From the NCBI GenBank assembly GCA_905196835.1, contig CAJJWN010000015.1:3716-67715 (forward strand): a stretch of 64,000 bases of DNA, written 5' to 3'. The stretch's first letter is position 1; each line of letters opens with the position of its first letter. The position numbers were made by a program, and so were the translations under genes. Below are positions 26,418 to 35,273 of this stretch, piece after piece. The notes beneath the pieces are model-generated. The model made no database searches. It was given only the letters and a program-made list of their open reading frames with translations, and was not told the origin of the DNA. The DNA comes from an uncultured Prevotella sp. (GTDB lineage Bacteria > Bacteroidota > Bacteroidia > Bacteroidales > Bacteroidaceae).

Positions 26418-27278
26418 TTATGACAGTTTCTCCTCGGGTACGAAGTCGTCGTTCTCCTCGTCCTTCTTCACCACGCGCTTGCGTATCGCGCGCTTGCGCT
26501 TGGGCTTCTCCTCTACGGGTTTGTCGGCCTTTACGCCGGCCAGTTCGGGGTCGATAAGTATGCGTCCGCAATACTCGCAGACGATGATTTTCTTGTGCAT
26601 CTTGATGTCGAGCTGGCGCTGTGGGGGTATTTTGTTGAAGCATCCGCCGCACGCGTCGCGCTGTACGTAGACTATGCCGAGGCCGTTGCGCGCGTTCTTG
26701 CGTATGCGCTTGAAGCTTGCCAGCAGGCGGGGCTCAATCTTAACTTCCAGCTCCTTGGCTTTCTCCTTCAGCCTTTCTTCCTCGGCACGGGTCTCGTCCA
26801 GTATTTCTTCAAGCTCGTTCTTCTTCTCCACAAGGGCCTGGCGGCGGTCAGTTATCAGCTCTTCGGTAGCCTTGAGGTCGGCGTTCTTCTCCTCCACCTT
26901 AGCGTTGGCCTCGCGTATTTTCTTGTTGCACAGCTCTATTTCGAGCGTCTGGAACTCTATCTCCTTGCTCAGAGTGTCATACTCGCGGTTGTTCTTCACG
27001 TCGTTGAGCTGAGCCTTGTAACGTTCCACACTGGCCTGCGCCTCGCCTATTTCGGCCTTCTTCTGCCTGACGGCGTCCTCAAACTCCTTGATGTCGTTCT
27101 TGATTTTCTCCACACGCGTGGTAAGTCCGGCGATTTCGTCCTCAAGGTCTTGCACCTCAAGCGGCAGCTCGCCGCGCAGGGCGCGCTCCTCGTCGATGGC
27201 CGACAACGTGGTCTGCAACTGGTAGAGAGCCTTCAGCCTCTCTTCTACCGACAAATCGGTTGGGTCTTTCTTTGCCAT
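26418..27278 (-). CDS. Coiled-coil zinc-ribbon protein (COG1579-like)
   Basis: 286 residues. Residues 1-175 are a long antiparallel coiled coil (DLEDEIAGLTTRVEKIKNDIKEFEDAVRQKK...), followed by a C4 zinc ribbon: CGGC about 25 residues before CEYC. The end is a highly charged tail (KPKRKRAIRKRVVKKDEE), which could bind nucleic acid. In Bacteroidota it is encoded next to nif3; both are minus strand here. Cellular role unknown. Confidence 0.9.
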   Translation of the reverse strand: MAKKDPTDLSVEERLKALYQLQTTLSAIDEERALRGELPLEVQDLEDEIAGLTTRVEKIKNDIKEFEDAVRQKKAEIGEAQASVERYKAQLNDVKNNREYDTLSKEIEFQTLEIELCNKKIREANAKVEEKNADLKATEELITDRRQALVEKKNELEEILDETRAEEERLKEKAKELEVKIEPRLLASFKRIRKNARNGLGIVYVQRDACGGCFNKIPPQRQLDIKMHKKIIVCEYCGRILIDPELAGVKADKPVEEKPKRKRAIRKRVVKKDEENDDFVPEEKLS

Positions 27279-27292
27279 ATTTTATTTTTTAG

Positions 27293-27457
27293 TTGACAAG
27301 TGACGAGCAGACAAGCAAACAAGCCCAATAGTCTTATTTTCAGTCTGCACGTCATTTATTAATGATTATTCTACCTTAATTATATATATAACGCCTCAAC
27401 AAGCTGCACCGCCACAAGCAATATTCCTCGTCTGCTTGTCACCCGTTTACTCGTCTT
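27293..27457. repeat. Stop-rich inverted repeat, TGACAAG type
   Basis: Left arm 27293-27330 (TTGACAAG, TGACGAG, CAGACAAG, CAAACAAG), right arm about 27425-27457 (CCTCGTCTGCTTGTCACCCGTTTACTCGTC). The right arm abuts the TAG stop of nif3 (27458-27460). Confidence 0.75.
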
Positions 27458-28255
27458 CTACAAATAAATGACGGGGTTGGTGTTGGTCTTGGTGAGGTAA
27501 GCCTTCACGCCCTTGCACCTCTCCTCGATTATCTCCTTAAATATTTCGTTGGTGTACTGCTCGCTCTGGTAATGGCCTATGACGGCTATTTGTATCTCCT
27601 GCTCGTGCCCGAAATACTCGTGGTAGTGCATTTCGCCCGTCACAAAAGCGTCAGCCCCTTCTGCCATGGCGTCGCCAAGAAGGAACGAACCGGCACCGCC
27701 GCACACGGCGACGGTCTTGATTGGGCGGCGAAGCAGCTGGTTGCACTCGACGCACTCCACGTCGAACGTGCGCTTGAGCATGATGATGAAATCGTCGGCG
27801 GCCACCGCTTCGGGCAAATCGCCTATCACTCCGCTGCCGCACTCGATGCCGCCAACCGTCTTACAGGCGAAGAAGCGGCTGCCCTGAAGCCCCATTTTCT
27901 CCGCGATTTTGAAGTTTACGCCGCCCGGGGCGTTGTCCATGTTGGTGTGCATTGACACCACCGTCACGTCGTTCTTCAACGCCTTGGCAACCGCGCGCTG
28001 CACGTCGTCCTCGTAAGTGACATGCCTGAGCGCGTGGAATATAAGCGGATGATGGCTCACTATGAGGTTGCAGCCCAGGGCTACGGCCTCGTCAACCACG
28101 GCCTCCGTCACGTCAAGACACAATAAAGCCCCTGATACTTCCGCCTCTGTCAGTCCTACCTGCAAGCCGGCATTGTCAAAGCTCTCTTGCAGGGGCAGGG
28201 GCGCGAAACGTTCAAGGGCGTCAACCACTTCTCTTATTTTCACGCTTTCCAGCAT
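27458..28255 (-). CDS. Nif3-like dinuclear metal-centre protein
   Basis: 265 residues, the short form without the PII-like insertion present in many Bacteroidota homologues. Metal ligands: LIVSHHPLIFH (HH), VVSMHTNMDNAPGGVN (H-x3-D), and the C-terminal VIGHYQSEQY (H...E). Family members are toroid hexamers with two metals per subunit; GTP cyclohydrolase-like or phosphatase activities have been proposed but not settled. Paired with the zinc-ribbon gene downstream. Its promoter is at 28273-28303. Confidence 0.93.
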   Translation of the reverse strand: MLESVKIREVVDALERFAPLPLQESFDNAGLQVGLTEAEVSGALLCLDVTEAVVDEAVALGCNLIVSHHPLIFHALRHVTYEDDVQRAVAKALKNDVTVVSMHTNMDNAPGGVNFKIAEKMGLQGSRFFACKTVGGIECGSGVIGDLPEAVAADDFIIMLKRTFDVECVECNQLLRRPIKTVAVCGGAGSFLLGDAMAEGADAFVTGEMHYHEYFGHEQEIQIAVIGHYQSEQYTNEIFKEIIEERCKGVKAYLTKTNTNPVIYL

Positions 28256-28272
28256 TTATGTGTAATATTGTG

Positions 28273-28303
28273 CAAAGGTAATGATTTTCCGCGGCATGGC
28301 AAA
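28273..28303 (-). promoter_or_regulatory. Promoter of nif3 and the zinc-ribbon gene
   Basis: Minus strand TTTG (28300-28303), 19 nt, TACCTTTG (28273-28280): exact consensus. The start would be near 28267, only about 12 nt before the ATG, a short leader. Confidence 0.8.
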
Positions 28304-28408
28304 GCGCGGCTGTTTTTATTTACGTTATTTAACAACGGCAAGGTGTGAAGCTGCAAGATGAAATCCGGCTGAATATCACCCGAAATGCAATATGCCGCAA
28401 AACGCAAT

Positions 28409-28447
28409 GCAAAAGGCCGTGTTTTGCAGTGCAAAACACGGCCTTTC
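28409..28447. repeat. Paired-palindrome unit pair
   Basis: AAAAGGCCGTGTTTT and AAAACACGGCCTTT, 7 nt apart, reverse complements. 62 nt downstream of the GH99-like stop. Confidence 0.8.
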
Positions 28448-28508
28448 ACCGTCTGATTTGCCGTCAATCGCGAACACCTTTGTTTAAAGGCGTTTCACGA
28501 CAGGCGCA

Positions 28509-29822
28509 TCAGTTCACGTCCATCTCATCCTTGATGATGTCAAGGTACAGCGTACCGTAACCGTTGCCGTAGTCTTCCTTCGTAGGAGCGATGAACGAAC
28601 CGTACTGTATCTGGTTGAAAGAGTCTATGAAGACAATCTTGCGCTGTCCGGCGTTGCCCTTCAGTATGTTCAGCGTCTCGCGCCAAGTGTCAGGGTCGTG
28701 CTGCATCAACGGCTTGTCAGTCTCCTGGTTGTCAATCCACTTGTTCCATGCAGGCGCACCAGTCGGAATGAAGTCTATGCCGCCCATATTGTCCCTGAAA
28801 TATTTGAGGCAATACTCGAAGTTCAGGTAAATGGTCTGCGGATAGTATTGATAACGCGTCCAGTCAGAGTTGTTGTACATGTTCTTGGCTGCCACGGCGT
28901 CCAGACCTGTGAAGAAATACTGGTAGCGTGCTGGCGGCGTCCAGGGGTCCATCTGGCCAACGAAAAAGGGCTCTTCACCCGTAGCCTCAAGCACAGCCGA
29001 GCGCAAATACTCCCAGAAGCCGGCGCAGTCAGACGTGTAGAGCTTGTGTGCATTCTGCAGCACCACCATCGGACGGCCGTCAACGCGGTAGTAATGCTCG
29101 TCCTTGAAGAACTTGTCGCACGACTTTATGAATTCAACAAACATCTCGCTGCGCTTGTAGCCACGGCCGTTCACCCAGCTGCAGATGTCGTCATGCTCGT
29201 TGAGCAGCACCGTGTTGCTGAGTTTACCCGTCTTTCCACCGGTAAGAGTGCCGTCCTCGTTGTATGTCTCCCACTTGTCCTGGCACAGAGGGTCTTCCAC
29301 ATTAATGGTTGCGACGAACTTCAGCTGCTTCATATCTACATGCTTGCCAGAACCTGCAACGTCGCTGCCCACAGTACCACGGATGATGTCATACAGGCGG
29401 TTGTCACCCTCAAGGCAGTCAGGCGCAACTGCGTTCTTCTTAGCCTTTATGGCCGGCAGTATCCAGAAGTCTACACCGCCGGCTATACACCAGTCAACTT
29501 CCTGCTGGATGTTCTCCACCATCAGGTCTGTAACCTTGGCCGGGTCTTGGTCTACACCGTAGTTGCCCAATGTAAGGTCAAGGTCGAAACCAAGCCTTCC
29601 GTTGGCCGGGTCAAACTTCTCCTGCAAGCGGCTGTAGCGCGCGGCGTCCTGTCCGTTGCTTCCTACGTTTATGTAAAACACACCTACCGGATATTCCTGT
29701 GTCTGCTCAATCTTGGGCACATCAAACGCGAATACGGTATCCTCGGGTGACGGTCCGTTTTCCTCGGCACAAGAAGAGAGCAAGCCTAATACAGCCATTC
29801 CATATAATACAAATCGTTTCAT
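28509..29822 (-). CDS. GH99/GH71-like lipoprotein of the PUL
   Basis: 437 residues with lipobox (LGLLSSCAEEN), so a cell-surface or periplasmic lipoprotein. The pattern is that of the GH99/WbsX TIM-barrel group: PVGVFYINVGSN at the first strand, VDFWILPAIKAKK, YYRVDGRPMVVLQNAHKL (the 'xxxGRPvv' strand), and FIDSFNQIQYGSFIAPT near the end where family members have a catalytic-site SxNEWxEG motif; here Glu is replaced by Gln in the NQIQYGS region. So either a divergent glycosidase or a binding protein. Last gene of the SusCD cluster, 34 nt after susD. Confidence 0.65.
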   Translation of the reverse strand: MKRFVLYGMAVLGLLSSCAEENGPSPEDTVFAFDVPKIEQTQEYPVGVFYINVGSNGQDAARYSRLQEKFDPANGRLGFDLDLTLGNYGVDQDPAKVTDLMVENIQQEVDWCIAGGVDFWILPAIKAKKNAVAPDCLEGDNRLYDIIRGTVGSDVAGSGKHVDMKQLKFVATINVEDPLCQDKWETYNEDGTLTGGKTGKLSNTVLLNEHDDICSWVNGRGYKRSEMFVEFIKSCDKFFKDEHYYRVDGRPMVVLQNAHKLYTSDCAGFWEYLRSAVLEATGEEPFFVGQMDPWTPPARYQYFFTGLDAVAAKNMYNNSDWTRYQYYPQTIYLNFEYCLKYFRDNMGGIDFIPTGAPAWNKWIDNQETDKPLMQHDPDTWRETLNILKGNAGQRKIVFIDSFNQIQYGSFIAPTKEDYGNGYGTLYLDIIKDEMDVN

Positions 29823-29856
29823 CTTATTTTCAGTTTAATATTGTTAGTGTTTAAAT

Positions 29857-31842
29857 TCATTCGGCGTCATCATCGTCTCCATACACAGGTACCCATGTGC
29901 CTGTTTCTTTGTCGTATTCCATTGGCATACCGGTCACAGGGTCGTATGTGCTCTTTACCGCCAGCACCTCAAATTCAATCAACTCTTTCAGTTCGTCAAG
30001 TGTTGACGTGCCTGTGTTTACATGTATCTCCTCCAATGTACTGCCGTACCAGTGGTAAACGAAAGAGCCATCGTACACTATTTCGCCACCGAGCCAATTA
30101 TCCGGATTGTTCTTTTCAGGTATCGGAGCGGCCCATGCCAGCAACGTGAAGTAATTGTCACCGCTACGTGACGGGTTGGGAACAGGCGATTCACTCTGTA
30201 AGTCAGAACATCCCTGAGCGTAAGCGTCCGTGTTCTGTGTGGCCTCTCTGAACGGGTAATTCAGGCGCTCTGCCATGTTCTCACAGACACCATTGCTGCC
30301 CTGTGTAGGCACAATAGAGTTGAAGAAATGGGGCGGGAAGCTCATTGCACGTGTCCTTCTCTCAAGCGTCCATCCTGCATGGCCACAATAAAAGTCGGCA
30401 ATGTACCACTGCTTCCATATCTGCTCCAAGTGGTTGGCGTCGCCACCCTTGCCGTTGATATCGGCCTTGAAGAAGTGGCGATATTCCCACATGCCGTTGC
30501 CGTCAGTGTCCCACTTGACACCGTCGCGCTCAAGGTAAGCAGTGATTTCGTCTTCGCCAATACCCCAACGCTCCATGCTGGCCCTTATGCCGGCCTCATA
30601 GTATTGCTGGGCGGTGCCGCTCAGTATGCCAGGATACTTCACTGCGACCTCTGCTTTCATAAAGTTTATTTCGGCAACAGAAAGCATTGGTATGATTGCA
30701 TCTACGCCGAGGAAGTCGTAGTTCACAAAACATTCGTTGGCCGGATTTCCCGTTGTGACATTCGAGAACGGGCTTCTGTATTGTCCGCCGTTGGGGTCGT
30801 TGGGGTCTGTACCCACAATCCATCCATTAGGCTGCTCCTTGCCATCCCTGCGAGCCACGTAAGGCACACGGTAGTTTACCAGTATGGTGTCACGATACTG
30901 CGGATAGTCAGGATTTACGCGGGTCAATGTGTCGTTCCTCAATACGCATCTTGCATCGCCTTCAGCCTTTTGTGCAAATTTCGGCAGACGCGGGTCGTCG
31001 TATGACATCATATAGAGGAAGAAATTATGCGACATTGCCGGATATGTGCCCCAACCGTCATTCTGGCCTGTCTCAAACTTCTGCATATAAGAGCTGTAAC
31101 TCCATGAGCCGTCTGTATTGAGGTCGCTACCAAATTGGAACACTGCGTCAGTATCGAGCAAGTAGTTGGCATTCTCGCCTGTCAGCGCCTTCTCTATATG
31201 AGTACGGGCCAGAGTCTCGTCCATGCCCTGCGCCGTTATGGCGATTTGCAGACGCAGCGAGTTGGCAAACTTACGCCATTTGTCTATGCTGCCGTCAAAA
31301 ATCGGGTCTCTGCTCAACGTTGAGCCGTTGATATCAAACGTGCTTACAACATTGTCAAGGGTCTCAAGCAGACTCTTGAATATGTCCGCCTGCTTATCAT
31401 ATTTGTAGCTCTGCAATATGTCCTCACTGTTCGCATCCGTATAAGGGATGTTGCCGTATGTGGTCACCAATATGTAATACAGATAGCATTTATACGTGCG
31501 CGCTATGTTAAGATAGTTCTGGTCAGGAGCTGTCTCTGAATACTTTTTCTCCATTTTAGACAAGTCAGTCAGAGCCTTTACATAAAAACCTTCAAAGAAG
31601 TTGAAGTCCTCTGTGTCTTTCTGTTCTGCCCAATGGGCGTTGTATTGCGCAAATGTAGCAAGCCAACGGAAGTTCATCTCGTTAATTGTCCTCATTGAAT
31701 TGTAGACAATTCCGGGCAATACGGCATCTATGCTGGTGTCGTACACCTTGTTGGGGTTCTTGTTGGTATCGTCAAAGTCGTCCGTACAAGCCGCGAACAA
31801 CAGCAATGCGATGCACAAGAATGAATAATATATCTTTTTCAT
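29857..31842 (-). CDS. susD: SusD-like surface glycan-binding lipoprotein
   Basis: 661 residues from the ATG at 31842 (an ATG at 31854 adds four). Lipobox LLLFAACTDDFDD with the acidic +2 region used for surface export. The rest is the TPR-rich SusD fold: DAVLPGIVYNSMRTINEMNFRWLATFAQY, PYTDANSEDILQSYKYDKQADIFKSLLETLDN, KWRKFANSLRLQIA, VAEINFMKAEVA and ASMERWGI. It binds glycan and closes as a lid over SusC. Nine to 21 nt after susC, thus one transcript. Confidence 0.95.
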   Translation of the reverse strand: MKKIYYSFLCIALLLFAACTDDFDDTNKNPNKVYDTSIDAVLPGIVYNSMRTINEMNFRWLATFAQYNAHWAEQKDTEDFNFFEGFYVKALTDLSKMEKKYSETAPDQNYLNIARTYKCYLYYILVTTYGNIPYTDANSEDILQSYKYDKQADIFKSLLETLDNVVSTFDINGSTLSRDPIFDGSIDKWRKFANSLRLQIAITAQGMDETLARTHIEKALTGENANYLLDTDAVFQFGSDLNTDGSWSYSSYMQKFETGQNDGWGTYPAMSHNFFLYMMSYDDPRLPKFAQKAEGDARCVLRNDTLTRVNPDYPQYRDTILVNYRVPYVARRDGKEQPNGWIVGTDPNDPNGGQYRSPFSNVTTGNPANECFVNYDFLGVDAIIPMLSVAEINFMKAEVAVKYPGILSGTAQQYYEAGIRASMERWGIGEDEITAYLERDGVKWDTDGNGMWEYRHFFKADINGKGGDANHLEQIWKQWYIADFYCGHAGWTLERRTRAMSFPPHFFNSIVPTQGSNGVCENMAERLNYPFREATQNTDAYAQGCSDLQSESPVPNPSRSGDNYFTLLAWAAPIPEKNNPDNWLGGEIVYDGSFVYHWYGSTLEEIHVNTGTSTLDELKELIEFEVLAVKSTYDPVTGMPMEYDKETGTWVPVYGDDDDAE

Positions 31843-31863
31843 TTCGATTTTCATGTTAAATTG

Positions 31864-34800
31864 TTAGAATGTTACTCTTATGTCAAAACCGTATGTCGCG
31901 GTAGGCAGACTAAATCCTTTCTCCATACCCTGAATGACACCGAGTGACGACGTTGCTTCCGGGTCAATGCCGTCAGGAGTGTTCTGGAGAAGTATAGCCA
32001 AGTTCCTGCCGACAAAAGACAAACGCATACTTTGGAAAATATTGCCCATCTTCTGCAAGAAACTGCGTGGAACGTCATAGCTTACGCTTACCTCGCGCAG
32101 CTTGATGTATGACGTGTCATACAAGAAATAGCGTGCGTTGGCATCAGTGTTCATCCAATAGTCTGATGCTGAAACCCAGCAGTTTGCACCTGCCACAGAC
32201 TGTCCGGCACGTATACCGGTATCGGGGCCGAACACACCATTACCAACCTGAACACCCTTTGGACGGGTGTCACCATAAGGCACGTGCACCTTTGACGGGT
32301 CCGTCTCGTTGGCATTCTGTGTGGCGTTGGGATTGACAGTCCAGTTTGTCTGGAGGTAACCACGCCGCTCTTCGCCGTTCTCACCCAGCACAACCTGGCT
32401 GAACAAAGAGGCCTCGCGTCCTTCAATTGACTGGAGTGTCTGGCCGTCACGTGTGCCTTGGTGTGCCGTAGCCGACCACAGGTTACCGCCCTTGCGGAAG
32501 TCAAACAGAATTGATGCCGAGAAGTTGCCCCAACGGAATGAGTTGCGCCAGCCGCCAATCCAATCTGGAGAAACGTCGCAGAGGAACTGGTCTGTATATC
32601 CTAACGGACGTCCGTTGGCATCGCATATTATATTGCCGTTCTCGTCACGTTTCGACATCTTGGCATAAAGTGTTCCAAGTGAGCGGCCTTTCTCGATGTA
32701 GAATGTGATAGTTCCCTCTGCTCCGGCATTGTTCAAGTTTATACGGTCTACACCGTCAAGGAGTTCAAGCACCTTACTGTTGTTCTTCGCCCAGTTAAGA
32801 GTTGTTTCCCACTCAAAGTTCTTCAGTTTGACAGGAGTAGCTGTAAGGCTGATTTCCGTACCCCAGTTCTTTATCTTACCAGCATTAAACACACCCTCGG
32901 TATATCCACTTACGTGGGTAAGTCCGGCGCTGATAATCTGGTCTTTGGTTGTCTTTGTATAATAAGTAAAGTCCACACCTAAGCGGTTGTGCAGGAATTT
33001 CAAGTCGGCACCAACCTCCCAAGATGTCGTTGTCTCAGGCTTAAGGTTGGAATTTAGTTTCTTTGAAGCACTCTTATACCATGTGTTACCTTTGAAAGTG
33101 CCACCATACTCGTAAGAATCGAAGATTTGGTCGAAACCGGCATCATTACCAACCTTAGCGTAGCTTGCACGAAGTTTTGCGAAAGACAATATCGACGGAG
33201 GTATCTGCTTGAACGCCTCTGTCGCTATAAAGCTGCCGCCAACTGAATAATAGAAGTATGAACGATTGTTAGTCGGAAGCGTGGAGCTCCAGTCATTACG
33301 TCCTGTCAAGTCCAAATATGCAAAATCACGATAACCAAGACTTGCAGTAGCAAAAATAGCCTGCTTCTTCTTCGCGTTGTAATCCTGCCATGACTTGATT
33401 GTCTCACCACCATTATTAGTAAGGCTCTTAAGGTCAGGTATCATGAGTTTGTCTATTTGTGAAGTCAGCTTCTTCGACTTATAGTTCTGTGAGTTTGCAC
33501 CAAGTCCGGCTGAAAGGTTAAAATCTTTCCAACGCTTGTTGTAGCTAAGCAAAGCCTCAAACGTGACATTCCTATATGTCTCGGCAAACTCTTTATATTC
33601 TCCATCGCCATTGGAGACATCAGTTGGACCGTTCATGTTGATGAAACTCCAACCGTATTTAGAGTTGTAGTCAACCGCACCTTTCAAACGCAAATTCAAT
33701 CCGGGAATAAACTCATACTGCAATGTCAAGTCGGCAAGCAGCCAGTTCTTTTCATCAGAATTGCTGGTTTCATTCAAGCACCAGATAGGATTGACAAAGC
33801 CACCACCATTATATCCGGCCAAAGTTCCATCAGGATTTTTCCATGGGTCAAGCTCTGCTACAATCAAATCTCGCGGCATCCATGCAGCCGAATACAAAGG
33901 ATTGGCTTTCGAGTTATTACGCATATTACGGTTATCAACCGTCTCATTAGTATATCGCGCACTTATATCGATGGTAAATTTGTCTACCGGCTTCATTGAC
34001 GCGCGCAAATTCATCGCGTGTCGCATCAGGTCATTCTGTCCTTCCATGACGTCGTCGCTCATCACATTGCTGTAAGAAAAGCGTATGGAAGCTTTGTCAA
34101 ACGCCTTTTCAACGCTTACCGTATTCGTGTACGTATGCCCCAACTTATACAGTGAGAGAAGAGAGTTTCCCGGGCTGTATGTCTTGCGTATGCCGTTACG
34201 GCCAATCATCTCAAAACCGGTCATAGGCATACCCCAAGAACGCTGGTTGGTCGCGGCCGAACGGAATATTCCGTATGGAAGTGACGGGTCATAAGCCAAA
34301 TTATTATTATTTATATAGTTAAAACCTTCCTTTTTCAATCCGGCAGACTCACCCGAGCCATAAACGTTCTGATAACTCGGATATTGGTACAGGTCGGTAA
34401 ACTGTATGTTTGTCGAATATGTAATACCCCATCCCCTCTTTTGCTTTGCCTTCTTAGTTGTAATGATAATTGCACCGTTGGCAGCTTCAGAGCCGTAAAG
34501 AGCCGAAGCGTTGGCACCTTTCAGTACGGTCATACTCTCAATGTCGTCCGGATTGAGGCTGGCAGCCGGGTTACCATAGTCGATGTTATTCTCGCCGGTT
34601 TCCACATTATTAATAATAGGCACACCGTCGATGACATACAAAGGTTGGTTGTTACCGGTAATGGAGTTCATACCGCGGATGACAACCGACGCCGAGCCGA
34701 CAGGACCGTTGCTGATGACCTGCAAACCTGCCACCCTACCCGTAAGAGAGTTCAGGAAGTTTGCGTCCTTGGTCTCGCTCATTCCGTCCATATCTACCTT

Positions 34801-35178
34801 CTGGTAGGCCGTAGCAAGCGACTTTTCATCACGGCGCATGTCCATTGCGACTACGACGGTCTCGTCAAGCATTTCAGCATCTTCTTCCAACTCTACATTG
34901 AGTTCTTTCTGGTTCTTGGTCACATTATACTGCTTGGTCTTGTAACCAACGTAGGAAAACCTTACTATTGCATTGGCCGGGATTTGCAATGAGTAATTTC
35001 CGTTCGCATCAGTTATTGTGCCCTGGTCTTTGCCAACAATGAAAACGTTGGCTCCAATCAGAGGTTCACCAGACGTGTCGGTAACAACGCCTTTCAATGT
35101 CCTGTTCTGCGCAAATGCCGTAGTGACAGAGCACAAAATCAGGAACAGACATAACAATAATCGTTCTCTGTTTTTCAT
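31864..35178 (-). CDS. susC: SusC-like TonB-dependent glycan importer
   Basis: 1104 residues, normal. Signal peptide (LLLCLFLILCSVTTAFAQ), CarboxypepD_reg domain (LKGVVTDTSGEPLIGANVFIVG), plug with GRVAGLQVISNG...SVVIRGMNSI...PLYVIDGVPI, then a 22-strand barrel ending TYGFDIRVTF. Forms the outer-membrane channel of the PUL with SusD. Lies 95 nt after the GH2 gene. Confidence 0.97.
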   Translation of the reverse strand: MKNRERLLLCLFLILCSVTTAFAQNRTLKGVVTDTSGEPLIGANVFIVGKDQGTITDANGNYSLQIPANAIVRFSYVGYKTKQYNVTKNQKELNVELEEDAEMLDETVVVAMDMRRDEKSLATAYQKVDMDGMSETKDANFLNSLTGRVAGLQVISNGPVGSASVVIRGMNSITGNNQPLYVIDGVPIINNVETGENNIDYGNPAASLNPDDIESMTVLKGANASALYGSEAANGAIIITTKKAKQKRGWGITYSTNIQFTDLYQYPSYQNVYGSGESAGLKKEGFNYINNNNLAYDPSLPYGIFRSAATNQRSWGMPMTGFEMIGRNGIRKTYSPGNSLLSLYKLGHTYTNTVSVEKAFDKASIRFSYSNVMSDDVMEGQNDLMRHAMNLRASMKPVDKFTIDISARYTNETVDNRNMRNNSKANPLYSAAWMPRDLIVAELDPWKNPDGTLAGYNGGGFVNPIWCLNETSNSDEKNWLLADLTLQYEFIPGLNLRLKGAVDYNSKYGWSFINMNGPTDVSNGDGEYKEFAETYRNVTFEALLSYNKRWKDFNLSAGLGANSQNYKSKKLTSQIDKLMIPDLKSLTNNGGETIKSWQDYNAKKKQAIFATASLGYRDFAYLDLTGRNDWSSTLPTNNRSYFYYSVGGSFIATEAFKQIPPSILSFAKLRASYAKVGNDAGFDQIFDSYEYGGTFKGNTWYKSASKKLNSNLKPETTTSWEVGADLKFLHNRLGVDFTYYTKTTKDQIISAGLTHVSGYTEGVFNAGKIKNWGTEISLTATPVKLKNFEWETTLNWAKNNSKVLELLDGVDRINLNNAGAEGTITFYIEKGRSLGTLYAKMSKRDENGNIICDANGRPLGYTDQFLCDVSPDWIGGWRNSFRWGNFSASILFDFRKGGNLWSATAHQGTRDGQTLQSIEGREASLFSQVVLGENGEERRGYLQTNWTVNPNATQNANETDPSKVHVPYGDTRPKGVQVGNGVFGPDTGIRAGQSVAGANCWVSASDYWMNTDANARYFLYDTSYIKLREVSVSYDVPRSFLQKMGNIFQSMRLSFVGRNLAILLQNTPDGIDPEATSSLGVIQGMEKGFSLPTATYGFDIRVTF

Positions 35179-35273
35179 GACTCAAAATTAATTAATAAAC
35201 ATATTACATAAATATTAAAATTTTAAACAAATTCAAAACTTGATGTTCAGATATTCATCACCAACAAGGAGCC